Below are positions 27,293 to 37,695 of a stretch of 64,000 nt of DNA, piece by piece. Position 1 is the stretch's first letter. Each line of letters starts with the position of its first letter. A program made the translations under genes and the position numbers. The notes under the pieces are model-generated. The model was not told the DNA's origin. It was given only the letters and a program-made list of their open reading frames with translations, and did not search any database. This DNA comes from Helicobacter sp. 12S02232-10 (lineage in GTDB: Bacteria > Campylobacterota > Campylobacteria > Campylobacterales > Helicobacteraceae). The stretch covers positions 1-64,000 of the forward strand of contig NZ_MLAQ01000009.1 in the NCBI RefSeq assembly GCF_002272895.1, written 5' to 3'.

Positions 27293-27618
27293 TTCACGCC
27301 TTTCTTTACATTGTATTGTTGTTTTCCCTGATGGAATAAAAGCATTTTAACATTATGATTTTTATGAAAAATAAATTTAAAGCCTTTTGTAGCCAAAGTA
27401 ATCATAATCGCTGCGTGATATTTAAGGGATAAATTGAGGGGGTTTTACTCTCTAAAGGCTTATCCTTGCCTTATCATCCTGAAACCAAGCTGAAAAAATC
27501 GTGTTAATAAATCTCTTTGATAGCAACATTTCATCTGTAATAAAAATTATGTAAAATTCGCAATCATCGAAAATACATCAAAATAAAAAATATTGAAAAT
27601 TTATCTATCTTCCTAAAC
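27293..27618. other. 326-bp intergenic region between cysS and the PEBP gene
   Basis: No reading frame longer than about 25 codons with a ribosome binding site, no RNA gene and no homopolymer. In H. pylori the gene following cysS is vacA; no vacA-like sequence is visible here. Confidence 0.6.
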
Positions 27619-29025
27619 TCAAGCCATTTTTTCCCACACACAACCTTGTGGCGTATCCATCAATCCAATCCCAATGCCTGCAAGTTCGTCTCTAATCTTA
27701 TCAGCTAAAGCAAAGTCTTTATCTTTTTTTGCTTGATCTCGCAAGGATATTTGAGAAACTATCCAAGCCTTTTGTTCTTCACTCACCCCAAGTTGAAAAT
27801 AATCTGAAGCTTTCTTCCCTCCGATGCCTAAAAGCCTATCGACAAAATCGATATTTCCTAGAACTTTTGCCTTAAATGCTTTATTCTTAGGATTTTTGTC
27901 CAATTCATCATTGGATGCCCCCATCATTTCTTCAAGCACACTCAATGTTTTAGAAATATTTAAATCATCGCTCATTGCTTCAAGCATAGCTGACTTAAAT
28001 TTTTCATCAACCTCCCCTACCTCTCCCTCAACCCTTTTTTTAAGCCGGTAGAGCTTATCAAGACGCTTTTTACTCACCAATAAATCTTCTTCATTAAAAT
28101 TTAAAATTGCCCGATAATGCGTCCCTAAGAGATAATTCCGCAAAATCTCTCCGTCATAAACTTTCAATGCATCTTTGATAAAAAAGCTATTTCCCAAGCT
28201 TTTGCTCATTTTTTCGCCATTAATATTGACAAAGCCGTTATGCATCCAATATTTAGAGATCTCCACATCAGTAGCACAACGGGTCTGAGAAGCCTCGTTT
28301 TCGTGGTGGGGAAATACAAGATCTGCACCCCCGCCGTGAATATCAATCCGATAAGGCTCACCAGCATAAGCCAAGCTATCCTCAATCATCGCAGAACATT
28401 CGATATGCCATCCCGGACGACCCTTTCCTAATGAGGTCTCATAACCAATATCATCTTTTCCTTTATAGGATTTCCATAAAACAAAATCTTTTTCATTCCG
28501 CTTTTCCTCATTTTCACCCACTCGACTAATATTGTTATCTTCTTGCGTACCTCGATGGCTAATGCTCCCATAAAGATTGTCTTTACTTACATCTAAATAA
28601 ATATCTCCGTTGGAAGTCTTATAAGCGATTTGTTTATCTAAAAGCTTATGGATAAGCCCCACAATCGCTTCGAAATTTTCGCTTGCCTTAGGCTCTTTAT
28701 CCGCTCGCTTCACACCCAAAGCTTCCATATCTTCCAAATACAATCTGATATAGTGCGAACTGAGTTCTTTAATATCAACATTTGTATCAAGAGCTTTTTT
28801 AATGATTTTATCATCAATATCAGTAAAATTTTTCACAAAAATCACTTCATAGCCACTGAGTTTTAATGTACGTACAAGCAAATCAAACGCAATGGAACTT
28901 CTAGCGTGTCCCAAATGAGCGTTATCATAAACTGTCGGACCGCAAACATAAATCCTTGCTTTCTTAGGGACTATCGGGACAAAATCCACTTTCTGTTTTT
29001 GTTTGGTATCATAAATCTTCATCAT
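27619..29025 (-). CDS. cysS: cysteinyl-tRNA synthetase
   Basis: Class I synthetase charging tRNA-Cys. The 468-residue protein has the zinc-binding start YVCGPTVYDNAHLGHARS containing the HIGH-type motif, the zinc ligands HIECSAM and HHENEASQTRC, and the KMSKS motif as GEKMSKSLGNS near residue 270. Two adjacent ATGs start the frame, with AAAAGG before them. It follows murJ by seven bases and is probably co-transcribed with it. Confidence 0.97.
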   Translation of the reverse strand: MMKIYDTKQKQKVDFVPIVPKKARIYVCGPTVYDNAHLGHARSSIAFDLLVRTLKLSGYEVIFVKNFTDIDDKIIKKALDTNVDIKELSSHYIRLYLEDMEALGVKRADKEPKASENFEAIVGLIHKLLDKQIAYKTSNGDIYLDVSKDNLYGSISHRGTQEDNNISRVGENEEKRNEKDFVLWKSYKGKDDIGYETSLGKGRPGWHIECSAMIEDSLAYAGEPYRIDIHGGGADLVFPHHENEASQTRCATDVEISKYWMHNGFVNINGEKMSKSLGNSFFIKDALKVYDGEILRNYLLGTHYRAILNFNEEDLLVSKKRLDKLYRLKKRVEGEVGEVDEKFKSAMLEAMSDDLNISKTLSVLEEMMGASNDELDKNPKNKAFKAKVLGNIDFVDRLLGIGGKKASDYFQLGVSEEQKAWIVSQISLRDQAKKDKDFALADKIRDELAGIGIGLMDTPQGCVWEKMA

Positions 29026-29032
29026 CGACCTT

Positions 29033-30475
29033 TTAACTGATATGAAAAAAATATAAAAAAGAATACAACGCCCCTACTTCGATAACCCCCATCAAAAATA
29101 GCGCAATCCAGCCTTTTGGATAAGCAATTATACTCCAAAAGTTACCAAGCCCGAATTCCTTGACACTAAGAATAAAAAGCATTATCCCGCTTAAGCTTCC
29201 TGCCAAAGCAAGTCCAGCAGACTCAAAATAACGCATTAGCACCAATGAACACGCTACCCCAAACAATAGCGAAATGGCTGAAATTTTAGCAGCCCTGCCT
29301 TGAAGCTTGTGTGCATAAAACCATAAAGAAAAAATCCTTGACAACCCAAAAGGCAACAAACCAATCATATACATTGCAAACACATTAGCCGAAGCTAAAG
29401 TATCACTCCTGTGAAAATTCCCGCTTTCAAACAAAAGCCACATAATCTCATTTTTAAGTATGATACCCCCGATAGAACACATCCAAAGCATCATAAACAA
29501 AAACCAAAAAGATTTTTTCATCTTATCTAAAGCGCGTTTTTCTTCTGAATTTTTGATTGCTTTGGCCACCATTGGAAAAAGAGCTGTCGAAATCGCTATG
29601 GCAAAAACTGCTAAAGGAAGCTGAAAAATCCGATTAGCATAATACAAATACGAAATACTCCCACTGACTAAAAATGAAGCAAGCATCGTGTCAATAAATG
29701 AAGCGATTTGAGCCGTAGAACTCCCTAAAATAGCCGGAAAAAACTGCTTAAAAAAAGCTTTCAAATCCTCTTTTGCCTTTAGAGCCAAATGCTTCGCGCC
29801 CTTCGGACACGAAAAAAAAATCCTCCAAAGATGTCTAAAACCCACACTGAAAAGCTTAAAAAAACCCCAACGATGCAACGGATAAAAATGCAATAAAATC
29901 TGCGCCACTCCCCCGCATAAAACCCCATAACTTAAAAAATACACAATCTGCATCGAATCTTTATCTCTTGCCAAATACAAAGCTCCGATCATACAGATAT
30001 TAAGCAACGCGGTATTATAAGCACTGACCCAAAAGCTGTTTTTATACTGCAAAAGCGTGCCAAGAAATGTGACAATAAAGACAAGCTCAAGATACCAAAA
30101 ATTAATCACTACAATCGGTTCAGCCAAGGCAATCATTTTTTCATCAAAACCATAAGCCAAAATTTTGGTCACAAATCCTGAAAATACCCAAACTCCAAAA
30201 CTCAAGACTAAAAGAATAAAGGCAAACAAGATCAATGTACTCACGCTAAAAATGCCTTTTTTCTTGCTGGAAATAAAGCTTGGCAAAAAGCTTTGAGTAA
30301 AAGCACCCTCTCCAAATATGCGCCTGAAAAGATTAGGAAATTTAAAAGCCACAAAAAAGATATCGCTATACATTCCCGCACCTAAAATATGGGCAGTATA
30401 TAAATCCCTCAAAAACCCGAAAATCCTTGAACACATAATCCCGCTACTATTGGTAAAAAATGCTTTCTTTAACAA
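29033..30475 (-). CDS. murJ: lipid II flippase MurJ
   Basis: Flips the peptidoglycan precursor lipid II across the inner membrane. The 480-residue polytopic protein (about 13-14 helices) starts LKKAFFTNSSGIMCSRIFGF, with the MurJ signature RDLYTAHILGAG near residue 25 and FRRIFGEGAFTQSFLP near residue 52. The start is TTG with AAAGGAA upstream. It is divergent from the DUF342 gene. An A9 run occurs inside the coding region but is in frame as read. Confidence 0.95.
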   Translation of the reverse strand: MLKKAFFTNSSGIMCSRIFGFLRDLYTAHILGAGMYSDIFFVAFKFPNLFRRIFGEGAFTQSFLPSFISSKKKGIFSVSTLILFAFILLVLSFGVWVFSGFVTKILAYGFDEKMIALAEPIVVINFWYLELVFIVTFLGTLLQYKNSFWVSAYNTALLNICMIGALYLARDKDSMQIVYFLSYGVLCGGVAQILLHFYPLHRWGFFKLFSVGFRHLWRIFFSCPKGAKHLALKAKEDLKAFFKQFFPAILGSSTAQIASFIDTMLASFLVSGSISYLYYANRIFQLPLAVFAIAISTALFPMVAKAIKNSEEKRALDKMKKSFWFLFMMLWMCSIGGIILKNEIMWLLFESGNFHRSDTLASANVFAMYMIGLLPFGLSRIFSLWFYAHKLQGRAAKISAISLLFGVACSLVLMRYFESAGLALAGSLSGIMLFILSVKEFGLGNFWSIIAYPKGWIALFLMGVIEVGALYSFLYFFHIS

Positions 30476-30571
30476 AATATTCCTTTAAATTAAAGAGAAA
30501 TTAATATTTAATCCTAATTGTTGTAAAATAATTCCGATATTTTACCAAACAACACTATTATTGGAGAATGT

Positions 30572-32383
30572 ATGGACGCCCCGAATTTTATCCCGCAAGT
30601 GGTAAAAAATTGCGAAGACATCAACGAAGAGCTCCAGCAGTTCTCACTCGGATCAAAAATTGATGTAAAACATCTTTGGTTTGACGTTTTAAATGTCCAT
30701 ACAAACATCAAAATCCACGAAAAAGACGAATACCATATCATCACTGGAAACGAACTCATTCAATTTGAAAAAGACAGCTTCTATACCAAAGAAGATTTTT
30801 TTGTCTCTCAAAACTATGATATCAGAATCAAGCCTAAAACCAAAGACTACGGGCTCAAACTTGAGATTACACCTCAAGCAGACAAAATATACCTTTTGCT
30901 AGATAATCATTTCACAATTATTGATGATGAACATTTTTATGAAGAAATATTTAGCATTATTGATTCATTAATGGCACAAAACAAAATCATTTTCAGGCAA
31001 CAATACGAACAGCGCGAAAATCTAAAAGTCCAATTTCAAGAATTTTCAAAGCAAGGAGGGTGCCCTCAAAAAATTCTTCTTAAGAGTGCTCCTGATTTCA
31101 TACCCTACAAACCTGCAGAATTTAATTTTATCCTCAAAGAACAATGGGAAAAAAATGGAAGAAAAGCTCCGGAAAATTCTTTTTTTGGAGTAGGCGTTGA
31201 TGAAATAATTGCTGAATACATCAAACCAGTTAAAGGAAAAAATGGGAGAAACCTCAAGGGTATCTACATAAAAACAGATACCAAAAATATAGAGCAAATG
31301 CCACCCATCACACATAATAAAAATTATGTCAAAAAAGAAGAAACCCCAGAAAAAATAATCTTTAGATCCCAAATCACAGCATATGTAAAAATTGACAATA
31401 ACGCCATCACTTTCAACACAAACTATGAATTTGATACCATTAAAACCATCAACGCCCCAATGCTTTTAGGAGGTCTTAAAAGCGGAATTACACTAACCAT
31501 AAAATCCGAAGATGAGTTTATCGATGCTATCAATGCAAATATGATTATTGAAGCCTCAAACATCAATGTTATTGGCAGTATCGGGGAAAACGTCGAACTT
31601 TGCGCACAAAAAATCTCTATTGAAGGTCAGACGCACCAAAGCAGCATTATACGCGCACAAGAAGCAAAAGTTACAACGCATAAAGGACAATTTTATGGCG
31701 AGAGTTTTGATGTAAAAAATCTTGATACGGGTTTTGTGCAATCTGATGAATGCACGATTGAAATCGCAAGCGGAAGCACAATCTTTGCTAAAAAAATTAC
31801 GATTAAAAATCTAAAGTCAAACAATAAGCTACACTTTGCTAAAGAATGCAACCTCAAAGAAATACAAGGAGGCGAAAACAAATTTGTCATATCCGCATCT
31901 TCAGATATTAAAACAAAACAAACAATGGAATTTATCAACAAAAAAATATCTCTGTTAAAAACAAAAATGCACGAAATGATGAAAGAATATCAATTTTTAA
32001 TGTCAAGTGCCAAAGAACATAAGCCTATCATTGACAAAATAAAAGTCGCCCCCAACCCAGCCAGACAAGCAATGCTCAATGAAAGCGATATTAAAAAAAT
32101 CTATTATGATTTTATTGCCTGCCTTAAAAAGCTCAAAATTCTTAAAAAAGAGCTTCTAAAACTCCAAAACAATGTCAAAGATCTTAATCAAAGCCTATTT
32201 GAAATAGAAAATGAAACATTGGGGGCTAAAATACGCACTCAAACCGAATGGAAACTCGAAAACCAAATCGTCTATCATCGCGATTATCCTAGAGCAAGCG
32301 ATGAAACACTGATTCTCAAAGATGGTGAAAACACCGATATTATGATCAATCCTTCGACAAAAAAAATAACAAAAATCAAATAA
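30572..32383 (+). CDS. DUF342 / FapA-family protein
   Basis: A 603-residue cytoplasmic protein. The central region (about residues 150-450) carries the FapA-type beta-helical repeats, seen as runs such as ANMIIEASNINVIGSIGENV and IGEN/ITI repeats. A coiled-coil segment follows (about 455-560), then a short C-terminal beta domain. The family includes FapA proteins linked to flagellar assembly in other bacteria; the role in Helicobacter is not settled. GGAG lies before the ATG. It is followed nine bases later by ruvA, as in H. pylori. Confidence 0.85.
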   Translation: MDAPNFIPQVVKNCEDINEELQQFSLGSKIDVKHLWFDVLNVHTNIKIHEKDEYHIITGNELIQFEKDSFYTKEDFFVSQNYDIRIKPKTKDYGLKLEITPQADKIYLLLDNHFTIIDDEHFYEEIFSIIDSLMAQNKIIFRQQYEQRENLKVQFQEFSKQGGCPQKILLKSAPDFIPYKPAEFNFILKEQWEKNGRKAPENSFFGVGVDEIIAEYIKPVKGKNGRNLKGIYIKTDTKNIEQMPPITHNKNYVKKEETPEKIIFRSQITAYVKIDNNAITFNTNYEFDTIKTINAPMLLGGLKSGITLTIKSEDEFIDAINANMIIEASNINVIGSIGENVELCAQKISIEGQTHQSSIIRAQEAKVTTHKGQFYGESFDVKNLDTGFVQSDECTIEIASGSTIFAKKITIKNLKSNNKLHFAKECNLKEIQGGENKFVISASSDIKTKQTMEFINKKISLLKTKMHEMMKEYQFLMSSAKEHKPIIDKIKVAPNPARQAMLNESDIKKIYYDFIACLKKLKILKKELLKLQNNVKDLNQSLFEIENETLGAKIRTQTEWKLENQIVYHRDYPRASDETLILKDGENTDIMINPSTKKITKIK

Positions 32384-32392
32384 GGAAAAACA

Positions 32393-32965
32393 ATGATTGC
32401 AGGAATGATTGGCATGATCCACAAACTTGAACCCACCCTTGCAGAATTTGACGTTGGTGGTATTATTTATGAAATCCATATTTCAACGAATGCAAGCTAT
32501 GCCATCAGCACAAAAAAAGATCAAAAAATAAAGCTTTTAATCACACAAATCATTCGTGAGGACGCACATCTTTTATTTGGTTTTCTTGAAGAAATAGAAA
32601 AAATCACTTTTGAACGCCTGATTAAAATCAATGGCGTAGGACCCAAAGTAGCACTTGCAATTCTCTCAACTTATACGCCAACAACTTTCAGCCAAATCAT
32701 TCAAGACAAAGACATCAAAGCTCTCCAACGCGTCCCAGGTATCGGAGCCAAAGGAGCGGGCAAAATTATGGTTGATCTTGCCGGTTTCTTTTCTGAACTA
32801 ACAGAAGCTCGAAATGTCCCTGAAAAAGATGGTGCGCGCAATGATGCTTTTATGGCTTTGCAAAGTTTAGGATTTAAAAATACAGATATTTTAAAAGTTT
32901 TCAAATCCATCCAAAGTTCAAATACCCAAGAGATCATCAAAGAAGCCTTAAAACTACTCAAATAA
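32393..32965 (+). CDS. ruvA: Holliday junction branch migration protein RuvA
   Basis: Tetrameric DNA-binding partner of RuvB. The 190-residue protein has the N-terminal OB domain (MIAGMIGMIHKLEP), two helix-hairpin-helix motifs (INGVGPKVALAIL near residue 80 and VPGIGAKGAGKIMVDL near residue 115) and a C-terminal RuvB-contact domain. AAGGAAAAACA precedes the ATG. Confidence 0.96.
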   Translation: MIAGMIGMIHKLEPTLAEFDVGGIIYEIHISTNASYAISTKKDQKIKLLITQIIREDAHLLFGFLEEIEKITFERLIKINGVGPKVALAILSTYTPTTFSQIIQDKDIKALQRVPGIGAKGAGKIMVDLAGFFSELTEARNVPEKDGARNDAFMALQSLGFKNTDILKVFKSIQSSNTQEIIKEALKLLK

Positions 32966-33155
32966 CCTTGAATGATTCTTCTTTATTAAAGCTACTCCTC
33001 TTGTCTTTTCTGAAAACAATTTTTTGCCAAATAAAATATTTTGTTATTATAAATGATAATTTATTTGATTTACTAAAAATTATCTTAAAAAAGCTAAAAA
33101 TATCCCCTTGGTTTTTATTCTGAATCAAGAAAAATCAAATGCTAAAGGATAAGTC

Positions 33156-33734
33156 TTGTTGAGTAATACGACTTTGGAAAAACTTGCGGGGTTGAGGTGC
33201 AGTGGAACCGTTATGGCACACATTGCTATTTTTATCATTTTTATTTGGATAGGAGGGTTGAAGTTTGTAAATTACGAAGCAGAAGGAATAACGCCCTTTG
33301 TCGCAAATTCTCCTTTAAGTAGCTTTCTTTACAAAGATGCTAAAGACTATAAATTCCATAAAATTCCAGAAGGAACTGCTAATGAACAAAATGCGCAATG
33401 GCATCAGGAAAATAGGACTTATCTGGTTTCTTACGGTCTTGGCATTTTGATTATTACTTTTGGCACGCTGACTCTTTTAGGCATTATCTTTCCTTATTTG
33501 GGAATTATAGGAGGAACTCTTGTATTTTTAATGACATTAGTAACTCTTTCCTTTTTAGTCACTACGCCTGAAGCGTGGGTTCAGAATCTTGGCGGACCAA
33601 ACTACGGATTTCCCTATCTTTCAGGAGCAGGACGCTTGGTTATTAAAGATTTGGCAATTTTAGCTTGCGCCTTAATCATTATAGGCAGTTGTGCGCAAAG
33701 AATCTTAAAATCAAGAAACTCTTCAAAAGCCTAA
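33156..33734 (+). CDS. DUF417 inner-membrane protein (YkgB/RclC-like)
   Basis: A 192-residue membrane protein with about four transmembrane segments. The family block IFIIFIWIGGLKFVNYEAEG lies near residue 25, followed by ITPFVANSPLSSFLY, the pattern of DUF417 proteins such as YkgB and RclC. RclC is linked to reactive-chlorine resistance in E. coli; a similar role here is inference. The start is TTG (33156, or the next codon at 33159) with AAAGGAT upstream. It is a single-gene unit with a hairpin after it. Confidence 0.85.
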   Translation: MLSNTTLEKLAGLRCSGTVMAHIAIFIIFIWIGGLKFVNYEAEGITPFVANSPLSSFLYKDAKDYKFHKIPEGTANEQNAQWHQENRTYLVSYGLGILIITFGTLTLLGIIFPYLGIIGGTLVFLMTLVTLSFLVTTPEAWVQNLGGPNYGFPYLSGAGRLVIKDLAILACALIIIGSCAQRILKSRNSSKA

Positions 33735-33742
33735 GTAAAATT

Positions 33743-33765
33743 TTCCCTCTTAATCTAGGAGGGAA
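33743..33765 (+). terminator. candidate terminator after the DUF417 gene
   Basis: TTCCCTC and GAGGGAA form a seven-base stem with a nine-base loop, eight bases after the stop. Only a short T-containing stretch follows. Confidence 0.5.
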
Positions 33766-33821
33766 TCTGACTTTAGAATAAACATAAATCAATACTTCAG
33801 CTATTTAAACACCGTAATTTT

Positions 33822-33830
33822 TGATATAAT
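33822..33830 (+). promoter_or_regulatory. extended -10 promoter of uvrA
   Basis: TGATATAAT is a full extended -10 box. It places the transcript start about 18 bases before the uvrA start codon, with AAGGAG in between. Confidence 0.6.
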
Positions 33831-33854
33831 TTCAGACATTGCAAGGAGTGCAAC

Positions 33855-36671
33855 TTGTTAGACAAAATCCAAATCATTGGCGCGAAAGAAAATAATCTTA
33901 AAAATATCCACTTAGAAATTCCCAAAAACAAATTGATCGTATTTACTGGACTTAGCGGTTCAGGAAAATCCACTTTAGCCTTTGATACGCTTTATGCTGA
34001 AGGGCAAAGAAGGTATATCGAATCCCTCTCTAGCTATGCTAGACAATTCCTCGATAAAGTCGGCAAACCCAACGTAGATAAGATTGAAGGTTTAACCCCA
34101 GCCATTGCCATTGATCAAAAAACTACCAGCAAGAACCCCCGCTCCACCGTGGGAACGATTACTGAAATTTATGATTATTTAAGACTTCTTTACGCTAGAG
34201 TCGGCACACAACATTGCCATATTTGTGGTAAGCCAATCTCTCAAATGAGTCAAACAGATATCATCAATCAAATTCTTTCATTACCCCAAAACGCAAAAAT
34301 CATTATCCTAGCCCCGCTCATCAAAGAGAAAAAAGGCAGTTTCAATGACAAAATCCTTTCATTGCGTCAAAAAGGCTATGTGCGGGCTTATATCGATGGG
34401 GTGATGGTTCGATTGGACGAAGAAATCAACTTATCTAAAACCAAAAAACACACGATAAAAGCTGTAATCGATAGAGTCAGTATTCACCAAGATAATCATT
34501 CTAGAATCGCTCAAGGCATAGAAAAAGCTTTAAAAGAAACTTATGGCGAAATAGAAGTGGAAATACTAAACGAAAAAGAGGGAGAGCATAACCAACTGAT
34601 TCATTACAGCGAGCATTTAGCCTGTTTTGATTGCAAAATCAGTTTTGAACCTTTAGAGCCTTTGAGTTTTTCATTCAATTCGCCCAAAGGAGCTTGCGAA
34701 GATTGTGGGGGACTTGGGAGTAAATACAGCATTGACATCAAAAAAATTCTCAACAAATCTTTGCCACTCAACAAAGGTGGTATTAAAGTAATTTTTGGCT
34801 TTAACCGCAATTATTACGCCGAACTTTTTAATGGATTTTGTAAAAATAATAAAATAGATACGGATAAATCTTTTGAAGAACTCAAAGATTATGAACAAAA
34901 TGCTTTGCTTTATGGAAACGGATCTGAAGTTACATTCACTTGGAAGAATTCCACCCTCAAACGACCTTGGAAAGGTATTATTCAAATCGCCTATGATATG
35001 TTTAAGGATGAAAAAGATTTGAGCGATTATATGAGTGAAAAACTTTGCGGGAGTTGCAAAGGTCATCGTCTCAAAGCTTCTTCTTTAAGTGTAAAGGTCG
35101 CAGGACTCGGGATTGGCGATGTGATTGATATGCCTATTGAAGAGACGTATGCATTCTTTAATGATGAAAAAAATTTTTCTTACCTCAACAAACAGCAACG
35201 CTTCATAGCTGACTCCATTCTAAAAGAAATCCGCGAAAGACTTTTTTTTCTCTATGATGTGGGGCTTGGGTATTTGAGTCTAGGTAGAGATGCTAGAACC
35301 ATCAGCGGAGGTGAAAGCCAAAGAATCCGTATCGCTAGCCAAATCGGTAGTGGGCTTACAGGTGTAATGTATGTTTTAGATGAGCCTAGCATTGGACTAC
35401 ACGAGCGCGATACTCTCAAACTCATCAAAACACTTAGAAGCCTTCAGGAAAAAGGCAATACAGTGATTGTCGTCGAACACGACAAAGAAACGATTAAAAA
35501 TGCTGATTTTATCGTAGATATCGGTCCAGGAGCTGGAAAAAACGGCGGAGAAGTCGTATTTGCAGGCACAATAAAAGCAATGCTTTCAAGCAATACGCAA
35601 ACAGCTCAATATATCAGTGGGGTCAAATCCATTTCTTATCCCCACAACAGACCCCAAAAAAAATGGTTGGGCATCAAAAATGTTACGATCAATAACATTA
35701 AAAATCTAAGCCTTAAAATCCCATTGTCAAATTTTGTCTGCATTACAGGAGTGAGTGGGAGCGGAAAAAGCTCTCTGATCCTCCAAACTCTCTTGCCCGT
35801 CGCCCAAGAGCTTCTTAATAATGCTAGAAAAGTAAAAAAATGCGATGGAGTCGAAATCAGTGGTCTTGAAATGCTTGATAAAGTAATATATCTTGATCAA
35901 ACCCCCATCGGTAGAACCCCTAGAAGCAATCCAGCCACTTATACAGGCGTGATGGATGATATTAGAATTTTATTCTCCGAAGTCAAAGAATCAAAGATTT
36001 TGGGCTATGGTGTGGGGCGTTTTAGTTTTAATGTCAAAGGTGGTCGTTGCGAAAAATGTCAAGGGGAAGGGGAAATAAAAATCGAAATGCATTTTTTACC
36101 TGATGTGATGGTTAAATGCGATGCGTGCAATGGCGCTAAATACAATCCTCAAACGCTTGAAATCAAATATAAAGGCAAATCCATTGCAGATGTTTTAAAT
36201 ATGAGTGTTGATGATGCCTGTGAATTTTTTGCCAAGATTCCAAAAATCTTCTCTAGACTAAAAACACTTCAAGATGTAGGTCTAGGATATATTACGCTTG
36301 GGCAAAATGCCGTGACCCTAAGCGGGGGTGAAGCCCAAAGAATCAAACTCGCCAAAGAACTCAGTCGTAAAGATACAGGAAAGACGCTTTATATTCTAGA
36401 TGAACCGACTACAGGTTTGCATTTTGCGGATGTAGACAGACTCACAAAAGTCCTCCATCATCTTGTAGAGCTAGGAAATTCAATGATTGTAATCGAACAC
36501 AATCTAGATATGATAAAAAATGCTGACTATATCATTGATATTGGACCTGAAGGTGGAGACAAAGGAGGAAAAATCGTAGATATGGGCACACCTTCTCAAA
36601 TAGCAAAAAATTATCAAAAAACGCATAGTTATACAGGAAAATTCTTGAGTGAAGAGTTACAAGAAAAATGA
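33855..36671 (+). CDS. uvrA: UvrABC system protein A
   Basis: Damage-recognition ATPase of excision repair. The 938-residue protein has two ABC modules: Walker [17 protein letters not shown] near residue 30 and [16 protein letters not shown] near residue 630. The two signatures are [12 protein letters not shown] and [12 protein letters not shown]. Zinc fingers are CHIC...CFDC near residues 118-255 and CEKCQGEGE...CDACNG near residues 735-760. The start is TTG with AAGGAG upstream. Its TGA overlaps the ATG of a broken small gene. Confidence 0.98.
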   Translation: MLDKIQIIGAKENNLKNIHLEIPKNKLIVFTGLSGSGKSTLAFDTLYAEGQRRYIESLSSYARQFLDKVGKPNVDKIEGLTPAIAIDQKTTSKNPRSTVGTITEIYDYLRLLYARVGTQHCHICGKPISQMSQTDIINQILSLPQNAKIIILAPLIKEKKGSFNDKILSLRQKGYVRAYIDGVMVRLDEEINLSKTKKHTIKAVIDRVSIHQDNHSRIAQGIEKALKETYGEIEVEILNEKEGEHNQLIHYSEHLACFDCKISFEPLEPLSFSFNSPKGACEDCGGLGSKYSIDIKKILNKSLPLNKGGIKVIFGFNRNYYAELFNGFCKNNKIDTDKSFEELKDYEQNALLYGNGSEVTFTWKNSTLKRPWKGIIQIAYDMFKDEKDLSDYMSEKLCGSCKGHRLKASSLSVKVAGLGIGDVIDMPIEETYAFFNDEKNFSYLNKQQRFIADSILKEIRERLFFLYDVGLGYLSLGRDARTISGGESQRIRIASQIGSGLTGVMYVLDEPSIGLHERDTLKLIKTLRSLQEKGNTVIVVEHDKETIKNADFIVDIGPGAGKNGGEVVFAGTIKAMLSSNTQTAQYISGVKSISYPHNRPQKKWLGIKNVTINNIKNLSLKIPLSNFVCITGVSGSGKSSLILQTLLPVAQELLNNARKVKKCDGVEISGLEMLDKVIYLDQTPIGRTPRSNPATYTGVMDDIRILFSEVKESKILGYGVGRFSFNVKGGRCEKCQGEGEIKIEMHFLPDVMVKCDACNGAKYNPQTLEIKYKGKSIADVLNMSVDDACEFFAKIPKIFSRLKTLQDVGLGYITLGQNAVTLSGGEAQRIKLAKELSRKDTGKTLYILDEPTTGLHFADVDRLTKVLHHLVELGNSMIVIEHNLDMIKNADYIIDIGPEGGDKGGKIVDMGTPSQIAKNYQKTHSYTGKFLSEELQEK

Positions 36672-36928
36672 TCCCTCAAACCCTCTTAAAAATTACTGCC
36701 TATCTGCAAAAGCCTAATATGGATTAATTCTTTGCAATTTTTTCAAAATTTCAAACAGATAGTTTTTTATTAAAAGAAATTCGTAGTTTGCTTAACAATA
36801 CAAATTTGGAAGAATTTGGTTTTGTCTGTGATGGCAAGTTTTTATTTTCGCAAAAAAGTTTGGAAAATTGTTTGCTTGGACAAAACTTTGCGCATTTTTG
36901 CTCTTTGAAAAAGATTGTTCTGCAATGA
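36668..36928 (+). pseudogene. small gene downstream of uvrA, interrupted by an in-frame TAA
   Basis: An ATG overlaps the uvrA stop (ATGA), the usual sign of translational coupling. The frame reads [19 protein letters not shown], then TAA at 36725-36727, and then continues in the same frame for 66 more codons (FFAIFSKFQTDSFLLKEIRS and on to CSLKKIVLQ) to a TGA at 36926. The second part reads like a normal protein, so one point mutation would explain the stop. I do not recognise the family. A sequencing error or a downstream restart are alternatives, but no internal ATG with a ribosome binding site is seen. Confidence 0.55.
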
Positions 36929-36929
36929 T

Positions 36930-37682
36930 TTATTTTTGCACCGCAATGAGAAACATTGGGGTAGATTTAAACATTAATTTTTCAGTTTCATCCCAAATTT
37001 CTTGATAAAACTCCCTATCAAAAGCCAATATTTCAAAACCAATTGATTCAAGCACTTTTATATCCCATTGCGGGCGATGGATTTTGCTGAGCGGTAGGGA
37101 TTTAGCAATTTCTTCCATTTTCTGAGAATTGGGGTAAGCATTTGTCATATGATCAGGGATTCCAAGCTTAGCAACCTCTTCCCTATTTTTTTCATAACGT
37201 TTTTTATGCTCTTGTTCATAAAGATGTAAATACCAATTTGCATCAAAATTCAGCATTCTCCCGCCTTTCTTCAGTACGCGATACCATTCTTGATAAGCCT
37301 TAAGCGGATCATTTAAATTCCAAGTCAGATTTCTTGAGACCACCAAATCAAAATACCCTTCTTCAAATGGAAGTTTTTGCGCATCTCCTTGAAAAAAATT
37401 GATACTTACCCCTTGTTTTGAAGCATTTTTTTTAGCTTCTTCAAGCATTTTTGGCGTATAATCCAAAGCACTCACATCCCCACCCAATTCTGAAAGCATA
37501 ATTGAAAAGATTCCCGGACCACAACCGATATCAAGCACGCTGACTTTCTCAAAAGGCATCGGAGAATATTTTGAAAAAACAGCTTTCCATTTTTCCCTCT
37601 TCATACTCGCTAATTCTTCAAGATTGTCCTGCGCATAAGTCTTTGAACGATCGTTCCAATAATCTTGTATTTCTTCTAACAT
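36930..37682 (-). CDS. class I SAM-dependent methyltransferase
   Basis: A 250-residue cytoplasmic methyltransferase. Motif I is VLDIGCGPGIFSIMLSELGG near residue 48, the acidic motif II region follows (SALDYTPKMLEEA), and motif IV/V appear as GYFDLVVSRNLTWNL and RVLKKGGRMLNFD. The N-terminal 45 residues (EIQDYWNDRSKTYAQDN) form a cap seen in small-molecule methyltransferases. It starts 13 bases after the TonB-dependent receptor stop on the same strand with AAGGC upstream, so the two are almost certainly one operon. The substrate is unknown; a chelator or a corrinoid is conceivable given the receptor partner. Confidence 0.9.
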   Translation of the reverse strand: MLEEIQDYWNDRSKTYAQDNLEELASMKREKWKAVFSKYSPMPFEKVSVLDIGCGPGIFSIMLSELGGDVSALDYTPKMLEEAKKNASKQGVSINFFQGDAQKLPFEEGYFDLVVSRNLTWNLNDPLKAYQEWYRVLKKGGRMLNFDANWYLHLYEQEHKKRYEKNREEVAKLGIPDHMTNAYPNSQKMEEIAKSLPLSKIHRPQWDIKVLESIGFEILAFDREFYQEIWDETEKLMFKSTPMFLIAVQK

Positions 37683-37695
37683 TTTGTGCCTTGTA

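Noticed and set aside
27293-27618. Remnant of vacA after cysS
   Set aside because: No recognisable signal-peptide, repeat or autotransporter sequence could be read in any frame.
29810-29820. A9 run inside murJ as a phase-variation tract
   Set aside because: A/T runs of this length are common throughout this AT-rich window and the gene is intact and essential.
33036-33080. Possible Fur box before the DUF417 gene (TTATTATAAATGATAATTTA)
   Set aside because: Only loosely like the 7-1-7 Fur pattern and in very AT-rich DNA; no support from the gene's function.
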